DNA of 64,000 nucleotides from Pedococcus sp. 5OH_020 (GTDB taxonomy: Bacteria; Actinomycetota; Actinomycetes; Actinomycetales; Dermatophilaceae): assembly GCF_027812955.1 (NCBI RefSeq), contig NZ_JAPYZV010000001.1, forward strand, positions 665,092 to 729,091. Reading direction: 5' to 3'. Below the pieces are notes generated by a model. The model was not told where the DNA came from. It saw nothing but the letters and a program-made list of their open reading frames with translations, and ran no database searches. The translations under genes and the position numbers were made by a program. Positions 37,957 through 48,725 of this stretch are shown here, in pieces. Within the stretch, counting starts at the first letter, position 1. Each line of letters begins with the position of its first letter.

Positions 37957-40631
37957 GACGACGCCCCCTGCTCCTGCACGTCCTGCCCGGCCCGCAGCTC
38001 GCCGGAGCCCGCCTGCCCTTCGTCCAACGGCACCAGGTACAGCGCCGCCAGTGGGGCGACCCGGAGCTCGACGGAGTACGGCTGTCCGTCCGCCGGCTGC
38101 GGGCTCGCCTCGAGCACGACGTCGGCCTGGCTGGGTGTGCCGAACTCGTCGAAGCCGCTGGTGTCCAGGAGGACCTTCCAGCGGCCTGCCCGAGGGACTC
38201 CGAGCCGCAGCGGGTCGCGGGCCAGCCCACCGAAGTTCACCGCGACGGCGACCACAGGACCCTGCCGGTCCTGGGTCCCGAAACGTAGGTAGGAGTAGGT
38301 GTTCCACGCGTTGTCGTCGGCGTTGAGCCACTCGAAGCCGGCCGCGTCGGAGTCCAGCGCCCACAATGCCGGGTTCTCCCGGTAGACCCGGTTGAGCTCC
38401 TTGACGAGGTTGTGCACGCGGTAGTGCGCGGCATGGTCGAGCAGCCACCAGTCCAGGCCCCTCCCGTCGGCCCACTCGGCCTCCTGCGCGAACTCCGTCC
38501 CCATGAAGATGAGCTGCTTGCCCGGGTGGCTCCAGATGTAGGCCAGGAACGCGCGCACCGTGGCGAGCTGGTCGTACCGGCTGCCGGGCGCCTTGCGGAG
38601 CAGAGAGCCCTTGCCGTGGACGACCTCGTCATGGCTGATCGGCAGCAGGTAGTTCTCGCTGAAGGCGTACATCAGCGAGAACGTGAGCAGGTTGTGGTGG
38701 TACTGCCGGTGGATCGGGTCCTCCTTGAGATACCTCAGGGAGTCGTTCATCCAGCCCATGTTCCACTTCAGCCCGAAGCCGAGCCCGCCGGTGTTGGTCG
38801 GCTTGGTGACCCCGGGCCAGGAGGTCGACTCCTCGGCGATGGTGACGATGCCAGGCACCCGCCGGTACGCGGTGGCGTTCGTCTCCTGCAGAAGGCCGAC
38901 GGCTTCGAGGTTCTCGTGGCCACCCTGGACGTTCGGGACCCACTCGCCGGGCTTGCGGGCGTAGTCCAGGTACAGCATGGAGGCCACCCCGTCCATGCGC
39001 AGTCCGTCGACGTGGAACTCCTCCAGCCAGTAGATCGCGTTGGCCACGAGGAAGTTGCGAACCTGCATCCGGCCGAAGTCGAAGATGTAGGAGCCCCACT
39101 CCGGGTGCCATCCGCGCCGGGGGTCCGGGTGCTCGTAGAGCGGGAGCCCGTCGAACCTGGCCAAGGCCCAGGGGTCGGTCGCGAAGTGCCCCGGGACCCA
39201 GTCGAGGATCACTCCGATGCCGGCCTGGTGCAGCCGGTCCACGAGGTAGCGGAAGTCGTCAGGCCTGCCGAAGCGGGCGGTGGGCGCGTAGTAGCTCGTG
39301 ACGTGGTAGCCCCAGGAGGGCGGGTAGGGGTGCTCCATCACCGGCATGAACTCGACGTGGGTGAAGCCGAGGTCCTGGACGTAGTTGACCAGGTGCTCCG
39401 CGAGATCGCGGTAGCTGTGGTGCTGGCGCCACGAGCCCAGGTGCACCTCATACACGCTCATGGGGCCGGTGTGGGGGTCGCTGGCGGCGCGACGCTGCAT
39501 CCACTCCTCGTCCTGCCACGTGTGGCTGGACGCGACGACCGACGACGCCCGCCCGGGTGGGAGCTCGGTGGCGCGGGCCATCGGGTCGGCCTTCTCGCGT
39601 ACCTTGCCGTCGGCCCCGCGGACCAGGAACTTGTAGAGGGTCCCGTCGCCTGCTCCGGGCACGAAGAGCTCCCACACGCCCGACTCACCCAGCAGCCGCA
39701 TGGCGTGGCTACGTGTGTCCCACCCGTTGAAGTCGCCGCTGACGTGGACGGCCTGGGCACGCGGGGCCCACACCGCGAACGACGTGCCCACGACGGTGCC
39801 GAGCGGCCCCGGGTACTCCCGGACGTGCGCGCCCAGAACGGTCCACAGCTGCTCGTGCCGTCCTTCCCCGATGAGGTGCAGGTCGAGCGGTCCGAGGGTG
39901 GGGGCGAAGCGGTAGGGGTCGTCCTGTTCGTGCTCTATGCCGTCCGCGTAGGCCACGAGGATGCGGTAGTCCTGGGTCTGTGTCGCCCCGCCCCGTAGGC
40001 CACCCCAGACGCCGTCCGACTCGTGCTCGAGCTCGATCCGCTCGCCGTCCTGGAAGCGGACCGCCACGCTGGAGGCGAAGGGCCGGTACGCCCGGACCAG
40101 CAGTCCGCCGGGCTCGAGGTGGTGGCCGAGCAGGTCGTGCGGCTGCTGGTGGCGGCCGTCCACGAGGGCGCGGATCGCCTCGGCGGGCGTGGCCGGGCGG
40201 GGCACCGGTTCCGGCTCCCGGCTCACCGGAGGCTCGACACCCGCCGGACGCTCGCTCGGGTCGCTCGCCGTGGTGGGCAGGTCCTCCGGGGGCGCGGCGA
40301 CCGGCGGGAGCGTGACCCGCTCCTGCGTCCCGGACGGTGCGGTGAGGTCGGGGTCGGGCAGCCCGAAAGCAGGACCACCGCTGTCGACGGTGCCCGCGTC
40401 CGGCGAGGTCTGCGCGTCGGCGCCGTACGAGCTCTCCGGGCCGGCATCCGGCGATGGCCCGGGCTCCACCGGGGGCAGCTCGGACCCACCCGGTTCTTGG
40501 GACGGCTCGACCGGTTCGGGGGCGTCCGGCGTGTCCAGTGCCTCCGGCGGGCCGAGAGGCTCCGGCGTGGCGGTCGGGCCGGCTTCGGACACGTCGGTCT
40601 TGTTGCTCTTCTTGCCAAACAGGGGACTCAC
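37953..40631 (-). CDS. glgB: 1,4-alpha-glucan branching enzyme with long disordered N-terminus
   Basis: The 892-residue protein starts at GTG 40631, overlapping the maltokinase stop. The first 150 residues are Pro/Glu/Ser-rich (unusual for GlgB), then an N-terminal Ig-like region and CBM48 (about 150-370) lead into the GH13 barrel: [12 protein letters not shown] (nucleophile Asp) and [11 protein letters not shown] (acid/base Glu), with HDE in [10 protein letters not shown]. It introduces alpha-1,6 branches into the GlgE product. The acidic N-terminal tail may tether it to a partner or granule. Confidence 0.95.
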
Positions 40632-42067
40632 AGAGGGTCCTTCCTCGCGTCATCGAGCAGTCGGACGACCGCGGTGGTGGGGATGGTCAACCAGGTCGGG
40701 CGGTTGCGGGCTTCGTAGACGACCTCGTACAGGGCCTTGTCGAGCTGGAAGGCGGTGAGCAGCGCGGAGTCCTCCCGGGGGTCACGACCGGACTCCGCGG
40801 CATACCCCCGCAGGAACGCGTCCTGCGCCGACTGGACCCAGGCCCGCGCACTACGGCCCTCGTGTGCCTGCTCCCACGAGCCTCCCGCATAGTCGAAGGA
40901 GCGCAGCATGCCGGCCACGTCGCGCACGGCGAGGTCCGGCTGGTTCCGTTCGGCCAGCGGCCGCAGTGGCTCGCCCTCGAAGTCGAGCAGGACCCAGCCG
41001 CGCCCCGCCACCTGGAGCACCTGGCCGAGGTGGTAGTCGCCGTGGATGCGTTGCAGCGCAGGCCACTTCGTGTCGGCGGCCCGGTCGAACACCGCTGCGA
41101 TGCGCTGCTCGTGAGCCGCGAGGGCGGGCACCTCCGAGGCGGCCGCGGCGTAGCGGCTCCGCATGCCGGCCACCACTGCTGCGACCGTCTCGGCGGTGAT
41201 CGCCCACGTCTGCATGACCTCCGCCAGCCGGGCGTGCACCTCTGCGGTCGCCGCTCCCAGCTCGCCGGCCGGTCCACTGAAGTCCTCGTCGGCGGCGACG
41301 GCGCGCAGCGCAACGCGCCAGGCATCCTCGGTCCCGGGGAAGAACTCCTGCGCGAAGGCCAGGTGCCCCCATGAAGGCTCGTCACCGTCGTCGAGGCCGG
41401 GCCACGTGGCGCTGACCGCGCCGACCATGCCGGGCACTCGCGTCGACCCCGCCTCCGAGAGGGCGCCCTGGACCGTGACATCCGGGTTCTCCCCGGCCTG
41501 CAGCGTCCGGAAGACCTTGCAGATCAACGGCTTCGGGGCGCCGGTCTCGTCCACGGACTCGAAGATGATCGAGGAGTTGGACTGCTCGCCGGACAGCACC
41601 CGCGACGACCTCAGGCTCGTGCGCGTGGTCCACGACGGATGGCGACGCGCCACTACCGCCGGCTCCGGTGTGGCGGACTCGGCGCTCGACTGGGGCACCG
41701 CCTCCTCGAGCACCAGGGCCAGCAGCTGCGCGGCGTAGACCGGGTCGTGCACCCCGTCGTACACCCACCTCGGGCCCAGGACGCTGTGCTCCATGGTGCC
41801 CACCAGCCACTGGTGCCCGCCGTCGAGCGGCGCGGCCCGGTACGTCAGCGGGACCTGGTAGATGACCCGCTCGTCGCCTCCCTCCTCGACCAGGAGCAGA
41901 GTCTCGATGCCCACCTCGCCGGCCGGGTCGTCGAGCCGCCAGGACCAGAGCTTGCGCAGGCGCGGCAGCCGCCCCTTGGCTGCGTACCAGCGCTGGCGCG
42001 CCATCCACGGTTCGACCAGCTCGACCTTGGTGGGGGTGAGCGTCGCGGTCTGATGGATCTCAGCCAT
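40628..42067 (-). CDS. mak: Maltokinase
   Basis: The 479-residue kinase phosphorylates maltose at C1, feeding GlgE. ATG 42067 overlaps the treS stop by eight bases; a longer frame is not supported. Kinase motifs include [13 protein letters not shown] (catalytic loop) and [17 protein letters not shown] (metal-binding Asp). The N-terminal [15 protein letters not shown] is typical of Mak/Pep2. In many actinobacteria it is fused to TreS; here the two are separate but translationally coupled. Confidence 0.95.
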   Translation of the reverse strand: MAEIHQTATLTPTKVELVEPWMARQRWYAAKGRLPRLRKLWSWRLDDPAGEVGIETLLLVEEGGDERVIYQVPLTYRAAPLDGGHQWLVGTMEHSVLGPRWVYDGVHDPVYAAQLLALVLEEAVPQSSAESATPEPAVVARRHPSWTTRTSLRSSRVLSGEQSNSSIIFESVDETGAPKPLICKVFRTLQAGENPDVTVQGALSEAGSTRVPGMVGAVSATWPGLDDGDEPSWGHLAFAQEFFPGTEDAWRVALRAVAADEDFSGPAGELGAATAEVHARLAEVMQTWAITAETVAAVVAGMRSRYAAAASEVPALAAHEQRIAAVFDRAADTKWPALQRIHGDYHLGQVLQVAGRGWVLLDFEGEPLRPLAERNQPDLAVRDVAGMLRSFDYAGGSWEQAHEGRSARAWVQSAQDAFLRGYAAESGRDPREDSALLTAFQLDKALYEVVYEARNRPTWLTIPTTAVVRLLDDARKDPL

Positions 42068-43769
42068 GAGCGGCCCCCGGCACCATGCGCAGCCAGAAGA
42101 AGTCACGGGAACCGAGGGTCAGGGTGATGGTGCCGTCGTCGGAGATCTTGGGGAAGCCCTGACCGCCGAAGAGGTCGGCGAGCTGGGCGCCCTTGAAGTC
42201 GTCCGGAACGCGGATGGTCGTGGCCTGCGGACGGGAGGTGAGGTTGTTGACGCACAGCACGGCCTCGGAGTCCGCGCCGGCGTCGTGGTCCCACTCGACC
42301 CGCAGGAAGGAGAGGACGCCCTCGTTGTCGGACGGGCAGACCTCGAACTCGCCGCGTCCGAAGACCGGGTGCCGCTTGCGGATCTCCAGCATCGCGCGCA
42401 GCCAGTGCAGCAGCGAGGCACTGCTGGCCATCTGCGCCTCGACGTTGACGTTGTTGTAGTGGTAGACGAGGGACGACACGACCGGGAGGTACATCTTCCC
42501 CGGGTCGGCGGTGGAGAAGCCGGAGTTGCGGTCCGGTGTCCACTGCATCGGCGTGCGCACGGCGTCGCGGTCATTGAGCCAGATGTTGTCGCCCATCCCG
42601 ATCTCGTCGCCGTAGTACAGGCAGGGGGACCCCGGCAGGGACAGCAGCAGGGCGTGGATGAGCTCGACCTCGGCGCGGCTGTTGTCGAGCAGGGGCGCCA
42701 GCCGCCGCCTGATCCCCACGTTCGCGCGCATGCGTGGGTCGGGGGCGTACCAGCCGTACATCGCCGCGCGCTGCTCGGGCGTCACCATCTCGAGCGTGAG
42801 CTCGTCGTGGTTGCGCAGGAAGGTTCCCCACTGGCTGCCCGACGGGATCTGCGGGGTGTCGGCCAGCACGTCGATGATGGGCGACGCCTTCTCCTCCCGC
42901 AGCGCGTAGTAGAGCATCGGCATCACGGGGAAGTGGAAGCACATCTGGCACTCGGGCTCGTCCGCCGTGCCGAAGTAGTCGACCACGTCTGCGGGCGGCT
43001 GGTTGGCCTCGGCCAGCAGGATGCGCCCGGGGTACTCCTCGTCGACCATCTTGCGGAGCTTGGCCAGGAAGGCGTGCGTCTTCGGGTGGTTCTCGCAGTT
43101 GTGGCCCTCCTCCTCGTAGAGGTAGGGGACCGCGTCCAGCCGGAAGCCGTCGATGCCCATGTCCATCCAGAACCGGACGACGTCGAACATCGCCTCGTGG
43201 ACCGCTGGGTTCTCGAAGTTCAGGTCCGGCTGGTGGCTGAAGAACCGGTGCCAGAAGAACTGGCGCCGCACCGGGTCGAAGGTCCAGTTGGAGACCTCCG
43301 TGTCGATGAAGATGATGCGGGCGTCCGAGTACGGCTCGTCGGTGTCCGACCACACGTAGAAGTCGCCGAACGGGCCCTGCGGGTCCGAACGCGACGCCTG
43401 GAACCAGGGATGCTGGTCGCTGGTGTGGTTCATCACGAAGTCGGTGATGACCCGGATGCCTCGAGCGTGCGCCTGCGACACCAGCTCCTGGAAGTCGGGC
43501 AGCGTCCCGAACTCCGGGAGCACCGCGGTGTAGTCGGCGATGTCGTACCCACCGTCCCGCAGCGGCGAGGCGTAGAACGGGGGCAGCCACAGGCAGTCGA
43601 CGCCCAGCCACTGCAGGTAGTCCAGCCGGTTGATGAGCCCCGTGAAGTCACCGGAGCCGGTGCCGTTGGAGTCCCCGAAGGCGCGCACCAGCACCTCGTA
43701 GAAGACGGCTGTCTTGAACCACTCGGGGTCGTGTCTCAGGCCGGGTTGGGAGAGGTTGAGTCCCTGCAT
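42060..43769 (-). CDS. treS: Maltose alpha-D-glucosyltransferase (trehalose synthase)
   Basis: The 569-residue enzyme isomerises trehalose and maltose. ATG 43769 overlaps the glgE stop by one base. The GH13 catalytic set is complete: [10 protein letters not shown] (nucleophile), LLAEANQPP (acid/base) and RNHDEL (transition-state Asp), with [14 protein letters not shown] near the start of the barrel. It supplies the maltose used by Mak. The enzyme is cytoplasmic. Confidence 0.95.
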   Translation of the reverse strand: MQGLNLSQPGLRHDPEWFKTAVFYEVLVRAFGDSNGTGSGDFTGLINRLDYLQWLGVDCLWLPPFYASPLRDGGYDIADYTAVLPEFGTLPDFQELVSQAHARGIRVITDFVMNHTSDQHPWFQASRSDPQGPFGDFYVWSDTDEPYSDARIIFIDTEVSNWTFDPVRRQFFWHRFFSHQPDLNFENPAVHEAMFDVVRFWMDMGIDGFRLDAVPYLYEEEGHNCENHPKTHAFLAKLRKMVDEEYPGRILLAEANQPPADVVDYFGTADEPECQMCFHFPVMPMLYYALREEKASPIIDVLADTPQIPSGSQWGTFLRNHDELTLEMVTPEQRAAMYGWYAPDPRMRANVGIRRRLAPLLDNSRAEVELIHALLLSLPGSPCLYYGDEIGMGDNIWLNDRDAVRTPMQWTPDRNSGFSTADPGKMYLPVVSSLVYHYNNVNVEAQMASSASLLHWLRAMLEIRKRHPVFGRGEFEVCPSDNEGVLSFLRVEWDHDAGADSEAVLCVNNLTSRPQATTIRVPDDFKGAQLADLFGGQGFPKISDDGTITLTLGSRDFFWLRMVPGAAHG

Positions 43770-45871
43770 CAGAACCTCCGGATCTCGACGATGTGCACGG
43801 GTTCGGTCTCGGGTCCCAGCCGCAGGTAGACGTGCTCGCCCCAGTGCCAGGACGCATCGGTGAGAAGGTCGTGGGCCGCGATGTCGTCGTGGTAGTCCAG
43901 GCCGAGGGCAGGCATGTCGAGATGCATCATCGACTCGCGGGTGCTGTGCGGGTCCAGGTTGGCTACGACCACGACGACGTCCTGCGTCCCGTCGGGCAGG
44001 ACCCGGCGCTTGGAGAACGCGATGATGTTCTCGTCGTCGACGTGGTGGAAGTCGATGTTCCGCAGCCAGTGCAGCGCGGGGTGCGCGCGGCGCAGCTCGT
44101 TGAGCCGGGTCAGGTAGCCGGCGAGCGAGCGGCCCTCCTTGGGACCACCGGGCTCGTAGTCCTCCCAGTGCCTGTTCTTGTACTGGTACTTCTCGTTGTC
44201 GATCTGCTCCTCGGCCCCGGGTCGTGCGACGTGCTCGAGGAGCTCGTACCCCGCGTAGATCCCGTAGGTCGGGACGAGCGTGGCGGCCAGGGCAGCGCGC
44301 AGCTTCCACGCGGCCGGCCCTCCGAACTGCATGTAGGGCGTGAGGATGTCGTGAGTCGTGGGCCAGAACGACGGTCGCATGTACGCGGCGGCGTCACCGG
44401 CCAGCTCCTGGAGGTACTCGGTGAGCTCCCACTTCTGGTTGCGCCACGCGTAGTACGTGTAGGACTGCTGGAACCCGACCTTGGCCAGGGCGTGCATCAT
44501 GGCCGGCTTGGTGAACGCCTCGGCCAGCCAGATGACGTCGGGGTGGTCCTTCGCCACGTCGGCGATCAGCCACTGCCAGAACTCGACTGGCTTCGTGTGC
44601 GGGTTGTCCACCCGGAAGATCTCGACCCCGTGGTCGATCCAGACCTGGATCATCCGGCGCATCTCCGCATAGGAGCCGACCGGGTCGTTGTCGAAGTTCA
44701 GCGGGTAGATGTCCTGGTACTTCTTCGGCGGGTTCTCCGCATACGCGATGGTGCCGTCCGCGCGGGTGGTGAACCACTCCGGGTGCGAGGTGACGTACGG
44801 GTGGTCCGGTGAGCACTGCAGCGCGATGTCCAACGCCACCTCCAGGCCCTGCTCGCGGGCCTGGGCGACGAAGAAGTCGAAGTCGTCGAAGGTCCCGAGG
44901 TCAGGGTGGATCGCGTCGTGGCCGCCGTCGGGGGAGCCGATGGCATAGGGGCTGCCTGGATCGTCAGGTCCGGCGTCGAGAGTGTTGTTCGGCCCCTTGC
45001 GCGCCGTCGTGCCGATGGGGTGGATGGGCGTGAGGTACACGACGTCGAACCCCATGCCGGCGATCGCGGGAAGCCGCTGGGCCGCCGTGCGCAGCGTCCC
45101 GGAGGTCCACTTCCCGGTCTCGGGGTCCTGAACCGCACCCTCGGAGCGCGGGAAGATCTCGTACCAGGCTCCATACAGGGCGCGCTCGCGCTCCACGAGG
45201 AGCGGGTAGGCCGTGGACGGGGTCACGAAGTCGCGCAGCGGACGGGCCGCGAGCTCAGCCCGCACGGAGGGGTCCGTCGCCGCGTGCAGGCGGGCCAAGG
45301 CCGGACGACGGGTGTCGCGCAGCGCGGTCACCGCGTCGGCCAGGACGCCCTGCTGCTCCGCCGTCCGCTCCACCTCGTCGAGCGCCCGCTGCAACGTGCG
45401 CGCGCCCTCCTCGAGCATCAGCTCGGCGTCGATGTCGGCGGCGACCTTGATGGAGGCGTCGTGGTCCCACGTGCCGTAAGGGTCGGACCAGCCCTCGACG
45501 CGGTAGGACCACAGGCCGGTGGCGTCGGCCTCCACCACCGCCTCCCAGGCGTTGAGGCCCGGGTTCGTGCAGACCATCGGCCGGACGCGTTCCTTGCCGT
45601 CCGGTGCGGTCAGCACCACCGAGGCGTTGACACTGTCGTGGCCCTCGCGGAAGACGGTGGCGCGGACGACGAACTGCTCGCCGACGACCGACTTGGCGGG
45701 TCTGGCACCACAGTCGACGACCGGGCTGAGGTCCTGCACGGGGATGCGGCCGATGGGCACCTGGGGGGCTTCCGAGCGCGGTGGGCGAGCCGACGAGGGC
45801 CGGTTGCCGTGGCTGCCCGCACCTGCGGCGTCGGGGGTGTCTGGCGTGGTTGCCGGGGGAGTCGCAGTCAC
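43769..45871 (-). CDS. glgE: Alpha-1,4-glucan:maltose-1-phosphate maltosyltransferase
   Basis: The 700-residue enzyme extends alpha-glucan with maltosyl units from maltose-1-phosphate. It starts at GTG 45871, first gene of the unit; no ribosome site is clear. The N-terminal Ig-like domain (about 55-130), an insert and a GH13 barrel follow; [19 protein letters not shown] carries the nucleophile, and [14 protein letters not shown] the acid/base Glu. The first 45 residues are Pro/Ala-rich and disordered. It is the defining enzyme of the GlgE pathway. Confidence 0.95.
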   Translation of the reverse strand: MTATPPATTPDTPDAAGAGSHGNRPSSARPPRSEAPQVPIGRIPVQDLSPVVDCGARPAKSVVGEQFVVRATVFREGHDSVNASVVLTAPDGKERVRPMVCTNPGLNAWEAVVEADATGLWSYRVEGWSDPYGTWDHDASIKVAADIDAELMLEEGARTLQRALDEVERTAEQQGVLADAVTALRDTRRPALARLHAATDPSVRAELAARPLRDFVTPSTAYPLLVERERALYGAWYEIFPRSEGAVQDPETGKWTSGTLRTAAQRLPAIAGMGFDVVYLTPIHPIGTTARKGPNNTLDAGPDDPGSPYAIGSPDGGHDAIHPDLGTFDDFDFFVAQAREQGLEVALDIALQCSPDHPYVTSHPEWFTTRADGTIAYAENPPKKYQDIYPLNFDNDPVGSYAEMRRMIQVWIDHGVEIFRVDNPHTKPVEFWQWLIADVAKDHPDVIWLAEAFTKPAMMHALAKVGFQQSYTYYAWRNQKWELTEYLQELAGDAAAYMRPSFWPTTHDILTPYMQFGGPAAWKLRAALAATLVPTYGIYAGYELLEHVARPGAEEQIDNEKYQYKNRHWEDYEPGGPKEGRSLAGYLTRLNELRRAHPALHWLRNIDFHHVDDENIIAFSKRRVLPDGTQDVVVVVANLDPHSTRESMMHLDMPALGLDYHDDIAAHDLLTDASWHWGEHVYLRLGPETEPVHIVEIRRF

Positions 45872-46001
45872 GCAGGCGACGCTACTCGGTCACGGGTTGG
45901 CTCGCTCCTCACGGCTCCTGGCGTGCCAGAAGGTGAAACTTTTTGAAGCGGCTGCAAGAAGACGTCAGAGCAGTGCCCTCCAGGCCCTAGGATGGCCCCT
46001 C

Positions 46002-48581
46002 GTGAAGGCCATTCGACGCTTCAGCGTCCGTACCGTTCTCCCCGAGCCCATCGCGCCGCTCGGTGACCTCGCCAGCAACCTTCGGTGGTCCTGGCATCCC
46101 CCCACCCGTGACCTCTTCGAGCGTATCGACCCCGTCCGCTGGAAGCGCGTCCGCAAGGACCCTGTGCGGCTGTTGTCCGCGCTCTCGCCCCAGGAGCTCG
46201 CGGACCTCGCGGGCGACCAGGACTTCGTCGGTGCGGTGGCCGAAGCGAAGGCCGACCTGGACACCTACCTGTCCGAGCCCCGCTGGTTCCAGGCGTGGGC
46301 CGACGAGGTCGAGGGCGGCGCCCCCAAGGCGATCGGGTACTTCAGCCCGGAGTTCGGGATCACCGAGGTGCTGCCGCAGTACTCCGGTGGCCTGGGCATC
46401 CTCGCCGGAGACCACCTCAAGACCGCATCCGACCTCGGCGTCCCCATCGTGGGCGTCGGGCTGTTCTACAAGACCGGCTACTTCAAGCAGAGCCTCAACC
46501 GCGACGGCTGGCAACAGGAGACATACCCGGTCCTCGACCCGGACGGCCTCCCGCTCAGCCTCCTGCGCGAGGAGGACGAGAGCCCGTGCGTCATCAGCCT
46601 CGACCTGCCTGGTGGCCGTACGCTGCACGCCCATGTCTGGCGGGCCCAGGTGGGCCGTGTCCCGCTCCTGCTGCTCGACTCGGACGTCCCGGACAACGAC
46701 GAGGCAGCCCGCAACATCACCAACCGTCTGTATGGCGGCGGGGGCGAGCAGCGCCTGCAGCAGGAGATGCTGCTGGGCATCGGTGGCGTGCGCGCGCTGC
46801 GCCTCTGGTCGCGCCTGACCGGCGCACCGACGCCGGACGTCTACCACACCAACGAGGGTCACGCGGGCTTCCTGGGCGTCGAGCGCATCCACGAGCTCAC
46901 CCAGAGCGCGGGTCTGACCTTCGACGAGGCGCTCGAGGCCGTGCGCGCCGCCACCGTGTTCACCACCCATACTCCCGTCCCCGCCGGCATCGACCGGTTC
47001 GGCGCCGACCTCGTCACGCTGCACTTCGGCGGCGAGCAGGCCGTGGCCGGGGTCCCGGTGGAGAAGCTGCTGGAGCTCGGCGCCGAGGACTACCCCGGTG
47101 GCCAGGCGGGCATCTTCAACATGGCCGTCATGGGGCTGCGCCTGGGGCAGCGCGCCAACGGGGTGTCGCAGCTCCACGGCGTGGTGAGCCGCGAGATGTT
47201 CGACGGCCTGTGGCCCGGGTTCGACGATGACGAGGTCCCGATCACGAGCGTCACCAACGGTGTCCACGCCGGCACCTGGGTGGACCGCAAGGTCTACGAG
47301 CTCGCGGACAAGCACCTCGGGACGCACCACATGGAGCGCGACAACGCCTGGGAGCGCATCTCAGAGGTGCCCCGTGACGCGATCTGGAGCACGAAGCGCG
47401 AGCTCCGGAAGCAGCTGGTCCTGGAGGCGCGTCGCCGGACCAGGTCCTCGTGGGCCAAGCGCGGTGCCAGCCCGGCGGAGCTGGGCTGGGTGGACGACGT
47501 CCTGGACCCGGACGTCCTCACCATCGGCTTCGCCCGACGGGTGCCCACGTACAAGCGGCTGACACTCATGCTCCGCGACCCGGCGCGGCTCAAGCGGCTG
47601 CTCCTGGACGAGAAGCGTCCGATCCAGCTCGTCATCGCAGGGAAGTCGCACCCTGCCGACGAGACCGGCAAGCAGCTGATCCAGCAGATGGTCCGGTTCG
47701 CCGACGACCCGGAGATCCGGCACCGCATCGTCTTCCTGCCGAACTACGACATCGCGATGGCCCAGTACCTGTACCCCGGCTGCGACGTCTGGCTGAACAA
47801 CCCGCTGCGCCCCTTCGAGGCCTGCGGCACCTCCGGCATGAAGGCCGCCCTGAACGGTGGGCTCAACCTGTCCATCCTCGACGGCTGGTGGGACGAGTGG
47901 TACGACGGCGAGAACGGCTGGGCGATCCCCACCGCCGACGGGGTGGAGGACGCCGAGCGGCGGGACGACCTCGAGGCGGCCGCGCTGTACGACCTCATCG
48001 AGAACTCGGTGGCACCGCGCTTCTACGACGTCGACGAGGCGGGCATCCCGCAGAACTGGCTGTCGATGATCACGCACACGCTGGCCACGCTCGGCCCGAA
48101 GGTGCTCGCGAGCCGCATGGTGCGCGACTACACGACGCAGCTCTACGGACCGGCGGCCCGCGCCGGCTGGTCGCTGAACGGCTCCACGTTCCAGGGGGCG
48201 CGGGAGCTCGCGGCGTACAAGAAGAAGGTCAAGGCGGCGTGGCCGTCGGTGCACGTGGACCACGTCGAGTCGTCAGGCGTGTCCGACTCGCCGCAGATCG
48301 GCGAGACCCTGCACGTGGGCGCGTACGTCTCGCTGGGCGACCTCACGCCGGAGGACGTCGACGTCCAGGTCGTGCACGGCAAGGCCCAGGACAGCGACGA
48401 CCTGAGCGACGTCGTGAGCGAGCCGCTGAAGTTCGTCGAGTCGTACGAAGGCGGGCGACACCTGTTCGCGGGCGACTTCGCGCTGGCTAGGACCGGGTCC
48501 TTCGGCTACACGGTGCGGGTGCTGCCGCAGCACGAGGGCTTGGCGAGCACGAGCGAGCTCGGCCTGGTCGCCAACGCCTGA
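46002..48581 (+). CDS. glgP: Alpha-glucan (glycogen) phosphorylase, actinobacterial type
   Basis: The 859-residue enzyme releases glucose-1-phosphate from glycogen. GTG 46002 (MKAIRRFSV) is chosen from the family start; the frame is open upstream inside glgE antisense. An N-terminal DUF3417-type region (LASNLRWSWHPPTRDLF) and a GT35 body with the PLP-lysine site in GTSGMKAALNGGLNLS are evident. It is divergent from glgE, with a 130-base gap that could hold both promoters, and is followed by a strong hairpin. Confidence 0.95.
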   Translation: MKAIRRFSVRTVLPEPIAPLGDLASNLRWSWHPPTRDLFERIDPVRWKRVRKDPVRLLSALSPQELADLAGDQDFVGAVAEAKADLDTYLSEPRWFQAWADEVEGGAPKAIGYFSPEFGITEVLPQYSGGLGILAGDHLKTASDLGVPIVGVGLFYKTGYFKQSLNRDGWQQETYPVLDPDGLPLSLLREEDESPCVISLDLPGGRTLHAHVWRAQVGRVPLLLLDSDVPDNDEAARNITNRLYGGGGEQRLQQEMLLGIGGVRALRLWSRLTGAPTPDVYHTNEGHAGFLGVERIHELTQSAGLTFDEALEAVRAATVFTTHTPVPAGIDRFGADLVTLHFGGEQAVAGVPVEKLLELGAEDYPGGQAGIFNMAVMGLRLGQRANGVSQLHGVVSREMFDGLWPGFDDDEVPITSVTNGVHAGTWVDRKVYELADKHLGTHHMERDNAWERISEVPRDAIWSTKRELRKQLVLEARRRTRSSWAKRGASPAELGWVDDVLDPDVLTIGFARRVPTYKRLTLMLRDPARLKRLLLDEKRPIQLVIAGKSHPADETGKQLIQQMVRFADDPEIRHRIVFLPNYDIAMAQYLYPGCDVWLNNPLRPFEACGTSGMKAALNGGLNLSILDGWWDEWYDGENGWAIPTADGVEDAERRDDLEAAALYDLIENSVAPRFYDVDEAGIPQNWLSMITHTLATLGPKVLASRMVRDYTTQLYGPAARAGWSLNGSTFQGARELAAYKKKVKAAWPSVHVDHVESSGVSDSPQIGETLHVGAYVSLGDLTPEDVDVQVVHGKAQDSDDLSDVVSEPLKFVESYEGGRHLFAGDFALARTGSFGYTVRVLPQHEGLASTSELGLVANA

Positions 48582-48597
48582 CCCCCCCTTCACCCTG

Positions 48598-48633
48598 GGT
48601 ATGCCGCGCGCGGGCTTCCGCGCGCGGCATACC
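48598..48633. terminator. Bidirectional hairpin terminator between glgP and glgX
   Basis: A perfect 16-bp stem (48598-48613 with 48618-48633) with a four-base loop lies 17 bases after glgP and 93 bases after the converging glgX. There is no T-run. It would serve both strands. Confidence 0.85.
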
Positions 48634-48725
48634 TGTGTGGCCTGCGACTCGGCGGCAGAGGCTCTCCTGAGTTTCGTCGCGCGTGGCCTTCTCAGTGACG
48701 TCCCGGGCCTGGTCCAGCCCTCATC